Positions 34,243 to 45,050 of a DNA stretch of 64,000 nucleotides are shown here, one piece after another. The notes below the pieces were generated by a model. It saw nothing but the letters and a program-made list of their open reading frames with translations, was not told the origin of the DNA and searched no databases. The DNA lies in contig CM044877.1 of NCBI GenBank assembly GCA_024500155.1, forward strand, positions 34,905,001 to 34,969,000, written 5' to 3'. Every line of letters starts with the position of its first letter. Position 1 is the stretch's first letter. The stretch comes from Chenopodium formosanum (lineage: Eukaryota > Streptophyta > Magnoliopsida > Caryophyllales > Amaranthaceae). A program made the position numbers and the translations under genes.

Positions 34243-34930
34243 TTTTTTAAGTGTCATTTATGGCACTCATTTGATTCTTTTAGGGTGAATTTCATGATAT
34301 TCTATAGCTCTTTACTTAGATTTTCCTTGATTTTACTCTTTATTTCATTTAGTTTGCATTTTCTTAGTTGGATTTCTTTCTTTATGTATTTCTTGGTTTA
34401 TTTTGCTATTATCTCTTTTATTTGCTTGTTTTCCTTTAATTTTCAGGTTAAGGTTGTTATCCATGTTTCCCGAGGCCTCTTCCCAAGTTTGACATTGATT
34501 AGGATGTCTAGTGTTCTCCATTTGAAGCTCAAGCATGGAGAAGTGCAAGTTCCTAAGGTCCTTGAGCTGTGTATTAAAGCCGTGGGGGCATGATTTCTAG
34601 TCTTGAACCCGCAAGCATGGAGTTTAGAAACTGCAAGTTCACATGTTTATCAAGAGCATTAAGTGGAACGCACGAGGAGCATTGGAATGATAGGGAAGAG
34701 GGCTCCCCTGGTCCCATGAGATGGCGCGCACGACCATAGCGCGGACGCGCCTGTCTGGGTCCCTATTCCGTACCCGGTTTTGCGCGGCCGCACTCTCCCC
34801 TATGGTTGGCCGCACTTGTATGGGTTTATTTAGGGACAATCTAACTAACTTCTCTTTGTTAGTTTTACTATGTATAGATTTTCTACAACTGCTCAGACGC
34901 ATGATTTCCTACAACTGGTATTTAAGGTAA
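34243..34930 (+). repeat. Element C 3' LTR, truncated
   Basis: Begins with a mutated start (TTAAGTGTCATTTATGGC) and is collinear with 24422 onward. It keeps the U3 palindrome array at 34722-34816 (GGCGCGCAC, GCGGACGCGCC, GCGCGGCCGC) and a TATA-like TATGTATAGATT near 34870. Homology with the element D LTR is lost around 34900-34940, where element E sequence begins. Confidence 0.7.
34722..34816 (+). promoter_or_regulatory. GGCGCGCC-type palindrome array in element C 3' LTR
   Basis: GC-rich inverted-repeat motifs (GGCGCGCAC, GCGGACGCGCC, TGCGCGGCCGCA) upstream of the LTR TATA box. The homologous array in the element D LTR is at 56410-56507. Confidence 0.55.
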
Positions 34931-34973
34931 TTAGGCGTGGAAAAGCGCATTGAATTTTTTACCAGCTTGAGAT

Positions 34974-35055
34974 GACGGAGTCGTCGCCAAGCGTTGACCT
35001 TCGTCGCTTGGCGACGAGCTCGTCGTTTAGCGCTGGCTCCTGTCGTTTGCGACGG
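34974..35055 (+). promoter_or_regulatory. CGTCGC/GCGACG palindrome array in element E U3
   Basis: GTCGTCGCCAAGCG, CGTCGCTTGGCGACG, CTCGTCGTTTAGCGC and GTCGTTTGCGACGG in about 80 bp, ending about 50 bp upstream of TATAAATAG (35106-35114). The motif is a variant of the element A array with TCGTCGCC in place of TTAGCGCC, which suggests the repeats of one subfamily evolve in concert. Confidence 0.55.
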
Positions 35056-36595
35056 GAGGAGTTCTATTAAGAATATGATTTTCTTTGTTCCCGTGCTATT
35101 TTTCATATAAATAGGGGCCATATCTCCCTAATTTAAATACATCTACATTCACAATCTCTCTCTCTCTCTCTAAAAGCTAGAAGCTTTCTCTCTCTCTTTT
35201 CTTTCTCTAAACCTTCCCTCTCTCAAGATTCCTCATACATTAGCTTTAGAAACATCTAGCAAAGATCGAAGTTGCCTTCGCCCTAGACGTGAAAGTTTGA
35301 TAATTTATGAGGGTTTGGTCCCTAATCTCTTTTTTAAAATTTTAATTTAATTGTTTGATTTATATTTTCATTGAAGTTACTAACGCGTGTATTTTGTTAC
35401 TAGGAAGAGGTACGAGACATTTAAGTAAGTACTTTAATTGCTTTATTGATATTTTGATATAGAAATCATGCTTAGATTGTTATTTTGATTCCCAGTATCA
35501 AGTAAGGATGTTTTATTGCTTCCTAGTATCATTTTTAGGGTAATAATTAAGTTTCTAATATCATGTATATTATTATGATGCTTCATATTTATTTCATAAT
35601 ATCATGTTAGTGTCATGTTAAGGATAAAGCTTTGATCTTTAATGTTTAGTGACATGCTAGGGTTTGTTATTAATCTTGTTAATATCATGCCCAGGATCTT
35701 GATATTAATATTATGCTTTAATAAGATTGAGATTGTTATTATAATTATTGCCATGATTATTATTATGATTATGTTGCTTGATGTTTATTATTGTTATTGC
35801 TTGGTCATGCCTTTTATGCATGTTTAAAGGTAATTTGTACTTGTAATCAAGCTTAATAAGATAATTAATGATCTTGTTAGGTTAATATGATTATAATTCA
35901 AGTGATCACCGATAATAGTTTTATTTGTGCATCAATATTCCACCAACATAGATAAACAGGTTTAGGGTCAATCCTAATAATTGTATGTTAGTCAGAAAGC
36001 GCACATGAATACGAGAAGAATAAAGTAGAGGCCTATTTTTAGGGCAAGTTCAGTCTCTTTTAGGTTGGATTTGTACCTTCATCCCCAAACTTCCAGTCAT
36101 GGTTCCAGACGTATTGGAGTTATGATCTCCTGGATCGTTAAAGGGTGTAACCTTCACCCTGTGAACGGTTTACAAGTTCCTAAAACTTGTTGGCAATTCT
36201 TTTGCTCTAGCTTCCTTCCCTTTGGACGCCATCACAGTGGGGCTCAAGTGTAGGATGGCTTGAAATATTCCCTACAGTTTTTTTGACGACTCCAGTGGGG
36301 AGGATTTCTATTTTAAAACATGAAATTTATTTTGGCAATGATTTAGAATGAGTGGATGAGACTCGAAAAGTTCTAAGTATTTCATGTGCGTAATTTTGAT
36401 TGACATTATTGGCATAAGCATAAAAAAAGGTTCTATTTGGACCATCCGTAATGAGTAAAAAAACATTTGATTTTTACAAGTAGAAATCTAGGGAAATATC
36501 TTTCACAACTAGAATCGAAATAATACTACGAAAAAACTAGAAAAGTCAAGAATAGAAAGCTGCTGGGGCATGTAGGAATTAGCATTAAGAAATCA

Positions 36596-37430
36596 ACGTC
36601 GGCGCCTAACGTTGGCATCGTCGCCAGGAGAGAAGCTTGTCGTCTGGCGACGGGGTTCTCACGCCAAATTCTTCCACTATCGAGCCAGAAATCTACCTTC
36701 TTGTTTCGACTAGTTTTCTAATACTGTTTGCTCGGTTCTACTTCCTGGTTGAGTTTTTCCTAATTTTCCGAAACTCATATGTGTTCTACATATGGACATA
36801 ACCCTTTGGGAATTCATGCTCCATCTTCCCAATCGAACGCTCTTGGCAACGAAAGTTACATCCGAGAATGTTGAATTCACCAAACCATGGCAGCGAGTTT
36901 AACTCGCGGGGTCCCATCCACACGCGCCAACCCTTCCAAAGGTAAGGCTTCCACGCGGTGCATCCGGACTCATAAACATGGATCCTTCTTTACTAACCCA
37001 TATCCCGAAATTTAGAGAACTAGAGCCATGGTTAGGTTGCAAACTCATTGCATCATATAGTGACTATATGACTACTTGTGCATTATTTGTTAAGCATACT
37101 TTATGTGTTTTTTCCTAACCATTTGTTTAACTTGTGTATGAGTTAAATAAATAAAATAATGACTAAAAGGACTTTTTTGATTTAATTAATTAATTTATTA
37201 ATTAATAATGATTAGAGTCTAATAAATTGATCAAACTGAACTGAGCACGACTTTTTAGGCAAATCCTTTTAGAGCAAAATACTGGAAATAGTCCCACTTC
37301 GATGTTCCATAACGGCTCAAAGATATGGATTGTGGTGCCACACTCTAGTGTACGGCACCAGGCGACGATCACGTCGTTTGGCGGTGGCTGTCAGCGTTTG
37401 GCGACGGTACTATTGTCTGACGACAGCCAG
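36596..37430 (+). promoter_or_regulatory. Element E leader palindromes, two clusters
   Basis: Clusters at 36596-36654 (CGTCGGCGCC, TCGTCGCCAG, CGTCTGGCGACGG) and 37353-37430 (CAGGCGACGATCACGTCG, TTTGGCGACGG, TCTGACGACAG) repeat the U3 motif of the same element. The first aligns with the leader array of element A; the second lies in the extra segment found only in E. Confidence 0.5.
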
Positions 37431-37804
37431 TAATCTTGCTCGAGTCATCACGATGTGTCAGATTTATTAATTTGCTAATACGGTTTAATCACTTTATTAA
37501 TGGCAATAATAATATTCAGTCCTTAATCGAGTCTAGGCACATAGTCTTATGGTCTCACAAAAGAGTCAAAGTATGTCACCTAAACTTACTAGTTTAGCAC
37601 ACACTTTGTGAATATGTCACCATGACCATGTCTTAAGTTCATGCATGAGTCGTCCTTTCCGTCATTTGAGTTGGGGGTTACGTTCTATTCCTAATTCTTC
37701 TATATATCCCCATCTACATCATCTTTCCATTCTCTAAGTGCTTTCTTCGTATGACAATATTCATTCTTCCAACCTCCTTCCATCCATTACATGTTGAATA
37801 GAGT

Positions 37805-38164
37805 TTGAGTCAGATAATTAACTGTAAATATCTCCTATTTCCTTTCCACAGCACTTGGTCAAGGAGGGAAGGACGATTAATCAAGGACAACACCTTTGTT
37901 CAAGTGCTACTCTTTGACAAACAAATTATTCGAAAAATAAAGACTAAGAAGATAACGGCGTCTCAAAAAGAAGATAATGAACTCAAGAAGGATGTAGCCA
38001 ACCTAACTGACTTGATGAAGAACATAACTCTTCAAGTTAATAACCCTGTAAGGCAACCACAAATGGAGCTCATGCAAGAAATCTTGAGCAAAATATCCAG
38101 CGACTATAAATTTCACGGTATTAGCTCACAAAGTGTCTTAGTGGTCAAGGAACTTCTTCCGTAG
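37805..38164 (+). pseudogene. gag: Element E gag, N-terminal fragment
   Basis: Homologous to 6394-6687 of element A (shared HSTWSRREGRLIKDN and MELMQEILSKISSDYKF-type segments). Here the frame passes the point where A has a stop and ends at 38164. The downstream capsid part is missing because of the junction at about 38239. Confidence 0.65.
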
Positions 38165-38239
38165 ATGTTCAATACCACTGACATCACTAAATTCAAGGCA
38201 ACAAATAATCCTTACTTCCACTTAAGAGCATTTGAGAGT

Positions 38240-38533
38240 AGAGGGCCTCAAAGTCTTGATCGTACATGCCCTCCAACCAGATTTGCATGCCCTTCATTTG
38301 AGCACTGTGGGAATCCAAGTCGGAGTTAGCAAATTGGTGTTGTTTGTTCTTGATGTTGTTGTTGTTGTTGTTGTTGTTGTTGCTGTTGTTGTGGAGACTC
38401 TTGTTCTTCTTCTTTACCTATCTCTTCATCATCATCATATTAGGGAGGGCAGTGACTTAAGGAGATTTGCCAATTTTTGCCACATTGTCACGGTGGAGAG
38501 AAGTCAAGGAGGGGTTAGGATGATAGCACTAAT
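38240..38533 (-). pseudogene. Element D env-like ORF, distal part
   Basis: Minus-strand continuation of the ORF at 48164-49092 beyond element F. It has a short Glu/Lys run and then a long CAA/AAC repeat (about 38340-38395) where element C has a poly-Glu run, followed by the conserved SDLDS and LEGMY segments (C: 31107-31170). Several stops are present. It ends at the E junction. Confidence 0.55.
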
Positions 38534-41003
38534 TGACAAGGGAATAAACGCGTCGTCAATTGTCTATCCCTAGATCAAATACAATATATACAACCTAAAC
38601 AAACCTAATACGAGTATAAGGCAAGCATAGGGGTCGAACCACATAGAACGGTAAACACCACCAAATGTTATCGACAATTAAGCTAGTCCAAAATAGGAGA
38701 TAAATAAACTAAAGTCTAAAGATGCTAAAACAAGATATAAAACATTAAGGCACCAAGGGAAATGGGTAGGTGAAGTTGACGCTTGACCATACAATAACAA
38801 AGTAGCATATCAATGGAAAACTAAACATGCATGAATATCGAAGTAAAGGGTCCAATCTAGCCGCCTTCCGGGGTCAATTGGCTTCTCCTAACATAGCCTC
38901 TATGTTTCCACATTAGAACCATATACTAGGAGGTACTATTAAATAACAATCGATAGTAATGAATCTCAACTAAGTCAACTTCCGTTACTTGCTAGTAAAG
39001 ACTCATCTTTGATCAACTAACAATGTGCACTTGCAAGAAAGACCAAAGAATATCAAGCATGCAAAGACTTTAATCAGCATTAACATGACTCCAACATTAA
39101 AAGCATAAACAATTAGCAACTACACCATCCCCACACCCTTGGCTAGATGACTACTCACAAATCATATTGAAAACAATATCAATCATCAAATCAATAATAA
39201 TCAACATGATTAATAAGCAAAGAAGAAAAATAAAAGCAAATAAGCAAAATAAAAAACAAAGGTAAAGAGAAAGAGTAAGAGATTGCTCATTAATTGAAGA
39301 TGAAGGTCTACAAAGGATTGAACAAGCTCCTTCTTCAAAATCCAAGTTCATTAATGACGAAAACCACACTTTCTCTCTCTACCAATGAAGACTAATCCTA
39401 ACCTAACCTAAAACTAATTAGAGAGTAGAATAGATAGTTCTTGAATGTCCCCCGAAATTGGGTATTTATACTAACTTAATAAAACTAGGAAAAATAGAAA
39501 AAGAAAATAAAATAAAATAAATTAAAAGGAAAAGTAAAAAAAATCAGAAACTTAAAAATAAAAATAAAATAAAAGAAAGAAAATAAGAAAAGGGAAAATA
39601 AAAAGAAAGAAAAAGAAATAAAAATAAAAGAAAAAGAAAAATAAAAATGAACCCACCAATCCCCACCAAAAACCATGAGCAACCCATTTCTTCTTCGACC
39701 TTAATGGCTGCTCTGATTTTTTGATCATCATACCACCATCATCAATGGCTCAAAAATCATCATCGACATCTTCATCAACCAGCAATCAATCAAGGCCGTT
39801 CAATTTTCATTAAAACTCGCGTGAGAAGCTCGTGAAGTGGTTCGGTTGAACCACGGGTTGGTGCGACCGAACTACGGGGTTGGTTCGGCCGAACCATGGG
39901 TATGTTCGACCACTCCTCTTCGAATAACAAAACCCCCAAAGTCTCTGACTCGACGTTCGGAAGAACACTCATTGGTTTGCTCGAACTTGATTAATTCGCT
40001 AATTGTTCTGATTTTTGTGTCGATTGGTTGCTTAATTGGTGGTGGTTGTTGACGGTGGTGCAGGTGCGCTGATTGTGGTGGAAGGAGGAGGTGTTGCGAA
40101 TTGGAGCGAGGATAGGAATGCGTGGCTGGTTTAGGCAATTGCGGGTTGGTGGTGGTTGATCGGTGGCAGCAGGGGATAAGAATGCGTGGCTGGTTTGGGC
40201 AATTGCGGGTTGGTGGTGGTGCAGCTGCCGTTACGGCTGGAGGTATAGTTGTTGCAGCAGTTGTGCGGTGGTGTAAGGGGTTTTAGGCTGGTTTGGTGGT
40301 GAGTGGTGTTGTGTGGCTTTTGTGTGGTGTAAATTGGTGGGCTGGTGGTGTGTGTGGTGGAGCAGGGGAGTTGGCTGGTGGATTTGTGGTGTTGGTTGCG
40401 CTGCTAGGTGGCTGGTGCAGTGGGTTGTTGGTGTTGTGAGGTGGTGGTAAGGTGAGAGCAGTGGGTGTGATGCGTGAGTGAAGGAGATTGAGCAGGGGAG
40501 TGAGATGCTGTTGCTTGGGGTGGTGTAGGATAATGAAGGGTGCGGTGATGGATAAGGGGCAGCAGGTTTGTTTGGCGTTTGACTCAACTTGGAACCCGAA
40601 CCCACTTGACATAAAACCCGAACCCCTACACACAAAACCAAAGGAAGGAATTGGGAAAAAGAATAAGAATAAAATAAAATGAAAATAAATAAAGGACGAA
40701 ATAAAACAAAACCAGGACAAATAAAATAAAAATAAATAAAATAAAATAGAAAATAAGAGACATAAAACTAAAGTAATAAAAATAAAACAAAAACTATACA
40801 AGCAAATAAAGTAAAATAAAATATGAAAATAGACTAAAACTAATAAAATAAAGAAACTAAACCAAAACACTCCAAAATTACCAAAATTAACTAGAAACTT
40901 TATTAAAGAGAAAACAAAAGAATAAAAGGAAAATAAGGGAAAAAATAAACACGGAAAAGACTCTAAAACTACTCCTTAGGAGTGACATAAATGTCACTCA
41001 TCA
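38534..41003 (-). repeat. Element F 3' LTR
   Basis: On the minus strand it starts TGATGAGTGACATTTATGTC and ends CCCTTGTCA. The minus-strand TATAAATA is at 39462-39470 and the palindrome array lies at 39838-39967. From the + strand view U3 has a GGTGGT-rich block (40020-40560) with a tandem duplication of about 50 bp (40109-40158, 40174-40224), and an A-rich block (40640-40980). Long open frames here (for example 40283-40870) are low-complexity and not conserved between the two LTRs. Confidence 0.9.
39838..39967 (-). promoter_or_regulatory. GTTCGGCCGAAC palindrome array, element F 3' LTR
   Basis: GGTTCGGTTGAACC, GCGACCGAAC, GGTTCGGCCGAACC, TGTTCGACCAC and ACGTTCGGAAGAAC in 130 bp. The array lies upstream of the minus-strand TATA box but farther away (about 370 bp) than in other families, because an A-rich block intervenes. 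The copy in the 5' LTR is at 46978-47107. Confidence 0.6.
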
Positions 41004-43345
41004 AATTCCCCCAAGCTAAACCTTTGCTCGTCCTCGAGCAAAGCTAAGGCAAAAGATAACAAGATGGAATTATTTAAAGCAAAAGAAACAAAAAAGAAAC
41101 AAGGAGAAAGAATGTACACTAAATCACTGTCGTAGGAATCACGGATGCATTTAGCGTATGCATCAAGCCCTTTAAACCCCTATGTCGCCAAAGAGGACGA
41201 GTAAGCTCTCGTGAGGGTTTCCTAAGAGGTTACCCCACAACTCTCGACAAAAACCAAGGCAAGGCAACAAAAGGAAAAACGAAAAAGGAAAAGAAACACT
41301 AAGAGAAAAAGCGAAACACAAGCTCATATATGGACAAGAAATAAGGACGAGTACTAATGAATGCAAACCTTTCTAAATGGACAAATGTATGCACGTTCCA
41401 TGATGTCAATGGTTGATTGAAACATAACACATGCTAAGCATAGAGAACTACTTAGGACTTAATCCACCCTAGCCCCAACCAATCGGGCCACGTTCTCTCC
41501 ACTAGCTTAAAATCAACCCTTAACCTAGCTTCTCAAGATTCCACGAAGGAACCGGAAAAAGATAAAGAAATGAAAATTTTTGAGAAGGTAATCCCGACGT
41601 CTCAACTATGCATACTCTTTCCATAGGTTTGAAGTCTATCTCCCTCCACCGTTCTTTTGACCTAACCCACTAGAGTCTAAGGGTCTTTTTATTGGTTGTA
41701 ACGTAAGGCTAAGGGTTAAGGTGGGGTAAAAATTTAAAATTTGGTGATAATTCCTAAGTGAAGCAAAAAGTGCGTCCGACACTCAAAAATAACTCAAGAA
41801 TTCACTAGATATCAAGCAAAAATACCACTAATGCCATTCCCCCAAGCTTATTCAACACAAACACACAATATTCCCCAACAAGCTTGAACAAAGCATTGTC
41901 CTCAATGCTTAAACTAGGGAAGAAAATGAAACTATCGAAAATATTTTTGTTGTTTTGTTTCTTTTTCATTTTTTTTTTTTACTTTATTCATTTTCCTTGC
42001 TTTTTTTTTTATTGTTTTTTTTTTTTAATTTTGGACGGCTTTTTCTTGAAACTTCACTTGATTTTCATAAATTTGCATCATTCTTTACAAGCTCAACTCT
42101 AACCAAATCTCAAAATGCTTCTTGTTTATGATCAACAACTCAAAACTCAAACCTCACATGTCAATGCTTCACTATCTAAAAGGGTTGGTAAACATAGGCC
42201 ATTAGGTTTGTAACATGGTTTAAACAAAAGCGGGAAACATAAGCTCAAAATGGTTAGCAAGGTTGTTTATGAAAAATACAAAATCAAATTTGTAACAAAA
42301 CAAAAAGAAGATAAAGAGAAAAAAAAATAAAAAAAATAAAAAAAATAAAAAAAAAAAAAAGAGAGAAAGAAGTGCCCTTTTCCTGCCCTAGAGTGCTTCG
42401 GTCACGATCTTGGGAGCTATAAGTCAAAACAAGGATCAAGACATGCATAGCTAAGGGTCCAAATGCGCCACACAACAAAGTGATGAAGTCTAGAACAATG
42501 TTACCTCACACGGGATTATAACTAAGCAAATATCAACTAAGGGTGCCAAATCCACTATAGAGAGCAACACCATCTTACCACATACCCGTGAACTAGGGCT
42601 TCATGGATTCCTAAAAGTTCTTAACCCGGCTACCTTAGCATGTAATATCCTAGAGTCAACCAATGACACTCTTAAATCGTGCACACATTAACCACTAAGG
42701 AAGAAAGGCATTCAAGAGTAAACAAATCCAAAAGATAAAATGTCCAATTAAGAACAAACAAAACACAATTTTGCTAAACTTGCCTTGAAGTAAACAAAAA
42801 TCTTTTTGGATTTTCCAAAAGCATGAAAAACATGAAAATGCATATACTCACGTGCATGGCATATATGAATCAACATCCCACCAAACATGATAGAATACCC
42901 TCCCCCAAGCTTGAATGAAACCAAGTTCTCAAATCATAAACAATGAAACCAAGGAGGGGAAAACAAGGAAAAATTAATCCAACATTACCAACACATGATC
43001 TTAAAGTCACAATAAGTAAGAGAGAGAGGGAAAAGAAGGATATTACCGGATATGGGATAAATGCAAAATCACACAAAAAACCCGAAATAACCTCATATAA
43101 GCCATAATCTCTACAAATAAGGCTTGAATTCCACATGATAGGTAAGTTGAGGCACATTTCCTTGATTCTTGATCATCACCAATGCGCAAGAGTATATCAA
43201 GTTGTGTACTTAGCGAGCAACACAAACACGTCCATGTGAGAAAATCTAATCTAAAAACAAAAGAAAATGAAAGCAATAAAACACTGGTTACTTCCCGCAA
43301 AGGCTTGTTTAACGTCCAAGCGAGATCGCTCTAGGAAATAATAAT
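41004..43345 (-). other. Element F 3' non-coding region with three polypurine tracts
   Basis: No gene supported. AGCTTGGGGGA-type tracts (minus strand) occur at 41004-41017 (next to the LTR), 41836-41849 and 42898-42912. The stem-loop TGCTCGAGGACGAGCA (41026-41041) lies just upstream of the LTR-proximal tract. A/T homopolymer blocks occur at 41950-42030 and 42300-42360. Confidence 0.65.
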
Positions 43346-44806
43346 TCAACGCACACAAGAGCTTGTCAAATGCACTACTACACATTTCATGGGGGTGTAA
43401 ATAGGCAAATGACGGAATAGAAAGTGCAACAAAATCATTGCACGCAAGTGAAGAGGGAGATGCCAAAAGAAAGAAGAAGAAGGATCGAAAGGAAACTCAA
43501 GAAAGTAAGAAGTAGAAGAAGGAAAAGAATAATGGAAAGAAAAGGAAAAAGGCAAATCCTCATCACATAATTTTTGGTTGACAAATTTCCTCTCTTCCTC
43601 AATAATGATGGAATGAGGGACATGAAAATCATCCATAGAGGGCGGCTTCCCAATAGGCTCTTTGAGATAGGAAGGGAGAGAAGTAGGGTAAGGAAGGATG
43701 TGGTCGAACCTTAGAAAAAAAGGGGTATGAGAAACGAGAAAAGGGGTAGCTACTCCCTCACCACAAGGTCTCACATCGCCAATGAGGGCATGAAAATCAA
43801 TCATACCATCCTCAAATGAAGGGCAATCTCGATCTACACCTCTCTCAAGCTCAAAAACTCCAAGGGAGTCAACCTTATCCCCCTTTTCACCACAATAGAC
43901 AACCTTTCCTTCAACTATCTCAAAACCCAAGGTCCCAAAATCGTGCATGAATGGAGGTAGATTCATCTCAAACTCATCTAGGTCCCAAGAAGCGTTCTCG
44001 ATGAAATCATCCAATAATCTATAAGTCCTCATGTGACTCTCAAAAAATATGAGGGACATTACCTCAAAAGAGTATATATAATCATAGATTGAAGGGTCAC
44101 AAACATACACTTGAGACTCATCAAGATGGGAAGAAGGATTAGGATTTTCAAAATCAACACCCTTTTCATTTTCAACTTCTTCACCATCACTCGAATACTC
44201 ACTAATGGGATCCTCACTCATATGGGGAAGAGAAGAAGAAGGAAGGGCATTTTCTTGAGAGTTGGCTAGTTGGAGAATTTGGCTCTCAAGCATCTTAATT
44301 CTAGCTTCCGTCTCCCTATTCTCAACTTTCCTCATCTCGTTATACTTCTCCATCATCTCCATTATCTTCATTATCTTCTCTTCCTTAAAATTTTCCATAG
44401 AATTACCCTCATAAAAGGACTTATTAGAAGCATAAGGGAAATCATTTGAAGCCATGTAAGAACAAGAAGATGAGGAGGCAGGATCATTCACATTATAAAC
44501 ATGAGCATCATCATATTGGGGAGAGGGGGCATAATAAAGTAAATGAGATTCATCATCAACAATAGGAGATAGAGAGTTGAAATCACTTGTACTAGGTTCA
44601 CATATAGGATCACAAGACAAATCATGGGGATGCATGCCACTAGTAAAACTATTATCACATTGAGAATAAAAATTAGCAACATTACATGCCCTATTGCGTA
44701 CTTCCTTAGCAAACCGTACAAAAAAGCTCCAAGCACTATGAACCGATAATGCTTGAAATTTGCCATTAAACCAACTTTCAACTTCATATCTCGTTTGTTC
44801 ATTCAT
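43346..44806 (-). CDS. 486-codon ORF of element F, gag-related or unknown
   Basis: The longest clean ORF in the window. The first ATG is at 44806 (MNEQTRYEVESWFNGKFQ); the frame is open for about 35 codons upstream, including CNPCEACEIC, but has no ATG there. Residues about 145-195 are Glu/Lys-rich and coiled-coil-like, ending KMLESQILQLANSQENALPS. This matches the LE.QI.QLA...ALPS motif near the gag C-terminus of Athila-like elements (D: KKMLETQITQLANTLKD). The rest is acidic with many aromatic residues and matches no domain I know. No zinc knuckle is seen. It is probably a highly derived gag or accessory protein. Confidence 0.6.
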   Translation of the reverse strand: MNEQTRYEVESWFNGKFQALSVHSAWSFFVRFAKEVRNRACNVANFYSQCDNSFTSGMHPHDLSCDPICEPSTSDFNSLSPIVDDESHLLYYAPSPQYDDAHVYNVNDPASSSSCSYMASNDFPYASNKSFYEGNSMENFKEEKIMKIMEMMEKYNEMRKVENRETEARIKMLESQILQLANSQENALPSSSLPHMSEDPISEYSSDGEEVENEKGVDFENPNPSSHLDESQVYVCDPSIYDYIYSFEVMSLIFFESHMRTYRLLDDFIENASWDLDEFEMNLPPFMHDFGTLGFEIVEGKVVYCGEKGDKVDSLGVFELERGVDRDCPSFEDGMIDFHALIGDVRPCGEGVATPFLVSHTPFFLRFDHILPYPTSLPSYLKEPIGKPPSMDDFHVPHSIIIEEERKFVNQKLCDEDLPFSFSFHYSFPSSTSYFLEFPFDPSSSFFWHLPLHLRAMILLHFLFRHLPIYTPMKCVVVHLTSSCVR

Positions 44807-45028
44807 GCCATAGTAACAAATCTCACAAGCTTCACAAGGATTACAACCATTATAGTTCAAAAACCCCACAAGTCTATGGAAGAAGACATAAAAAAGCTCA
44901 TCATCATATTAAGGAAAAGAAAAATGTGCCATTTTTCAAAAACAAAACAAAGAGAACAAAAACAAATCAAAAGAAAATATATACAATGGACTAGTCTCAA
45001 TAAGATAACATAACGGTAATGGAAGTCG

Positions 45029-45047
45029 TTCCCCGGCAACGGCGCCA
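45029..45047 (-). other. Primer-binding site of element F (tRNA-Asp type)
   Basis: Minus strand TGGCGCCGTTGCCGGGGAA, three bases after the 5' LTR end. Perfect complement of the tRNA-Asp 3' end as used by Athila-type elements. Confidence 0.85.
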
Positions 45048-45050
45048 ATT

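Larger units (their letters stand above)
24422..34930 (+). mobile_element. Element C: non-autonomous Athila-like LTR retrotransposon
   Basis: 5' LTR 24422-25659, Asp-type primer-binding site, gag, protease, a short basic ORF, a GC-rich leader, an env-like ORF, a long 3' non-coding region with three purine tracts, and a 3' LTR (34243 to about 34930) truncated by element E. RT, RNase H and integrase are absent. The minus-strand element D has the same gene order and the same lack of pol, so this is a family trait rather than a single deletion. Its coding regions contain many stops. Confidence 0.8.
34931..38239 (+). mobile_element. Element E: Tat-like fragment, truncated at both ends
   Basis: Homologous to element A. 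The 3' part of an LTR (to 36276), a mutated primer-binding site (36284-36301), a leader and the start of gag (37805-38164) are present. It begins inside U3 and breaks off inside gag at about 38239, where it meets antisense sequence of element D. Relative to A, the leader has about 0.6 kb extra between roughly 36975 and 37600, with its own palindromes. No target duplication can be seen. Confidence 0.75.
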
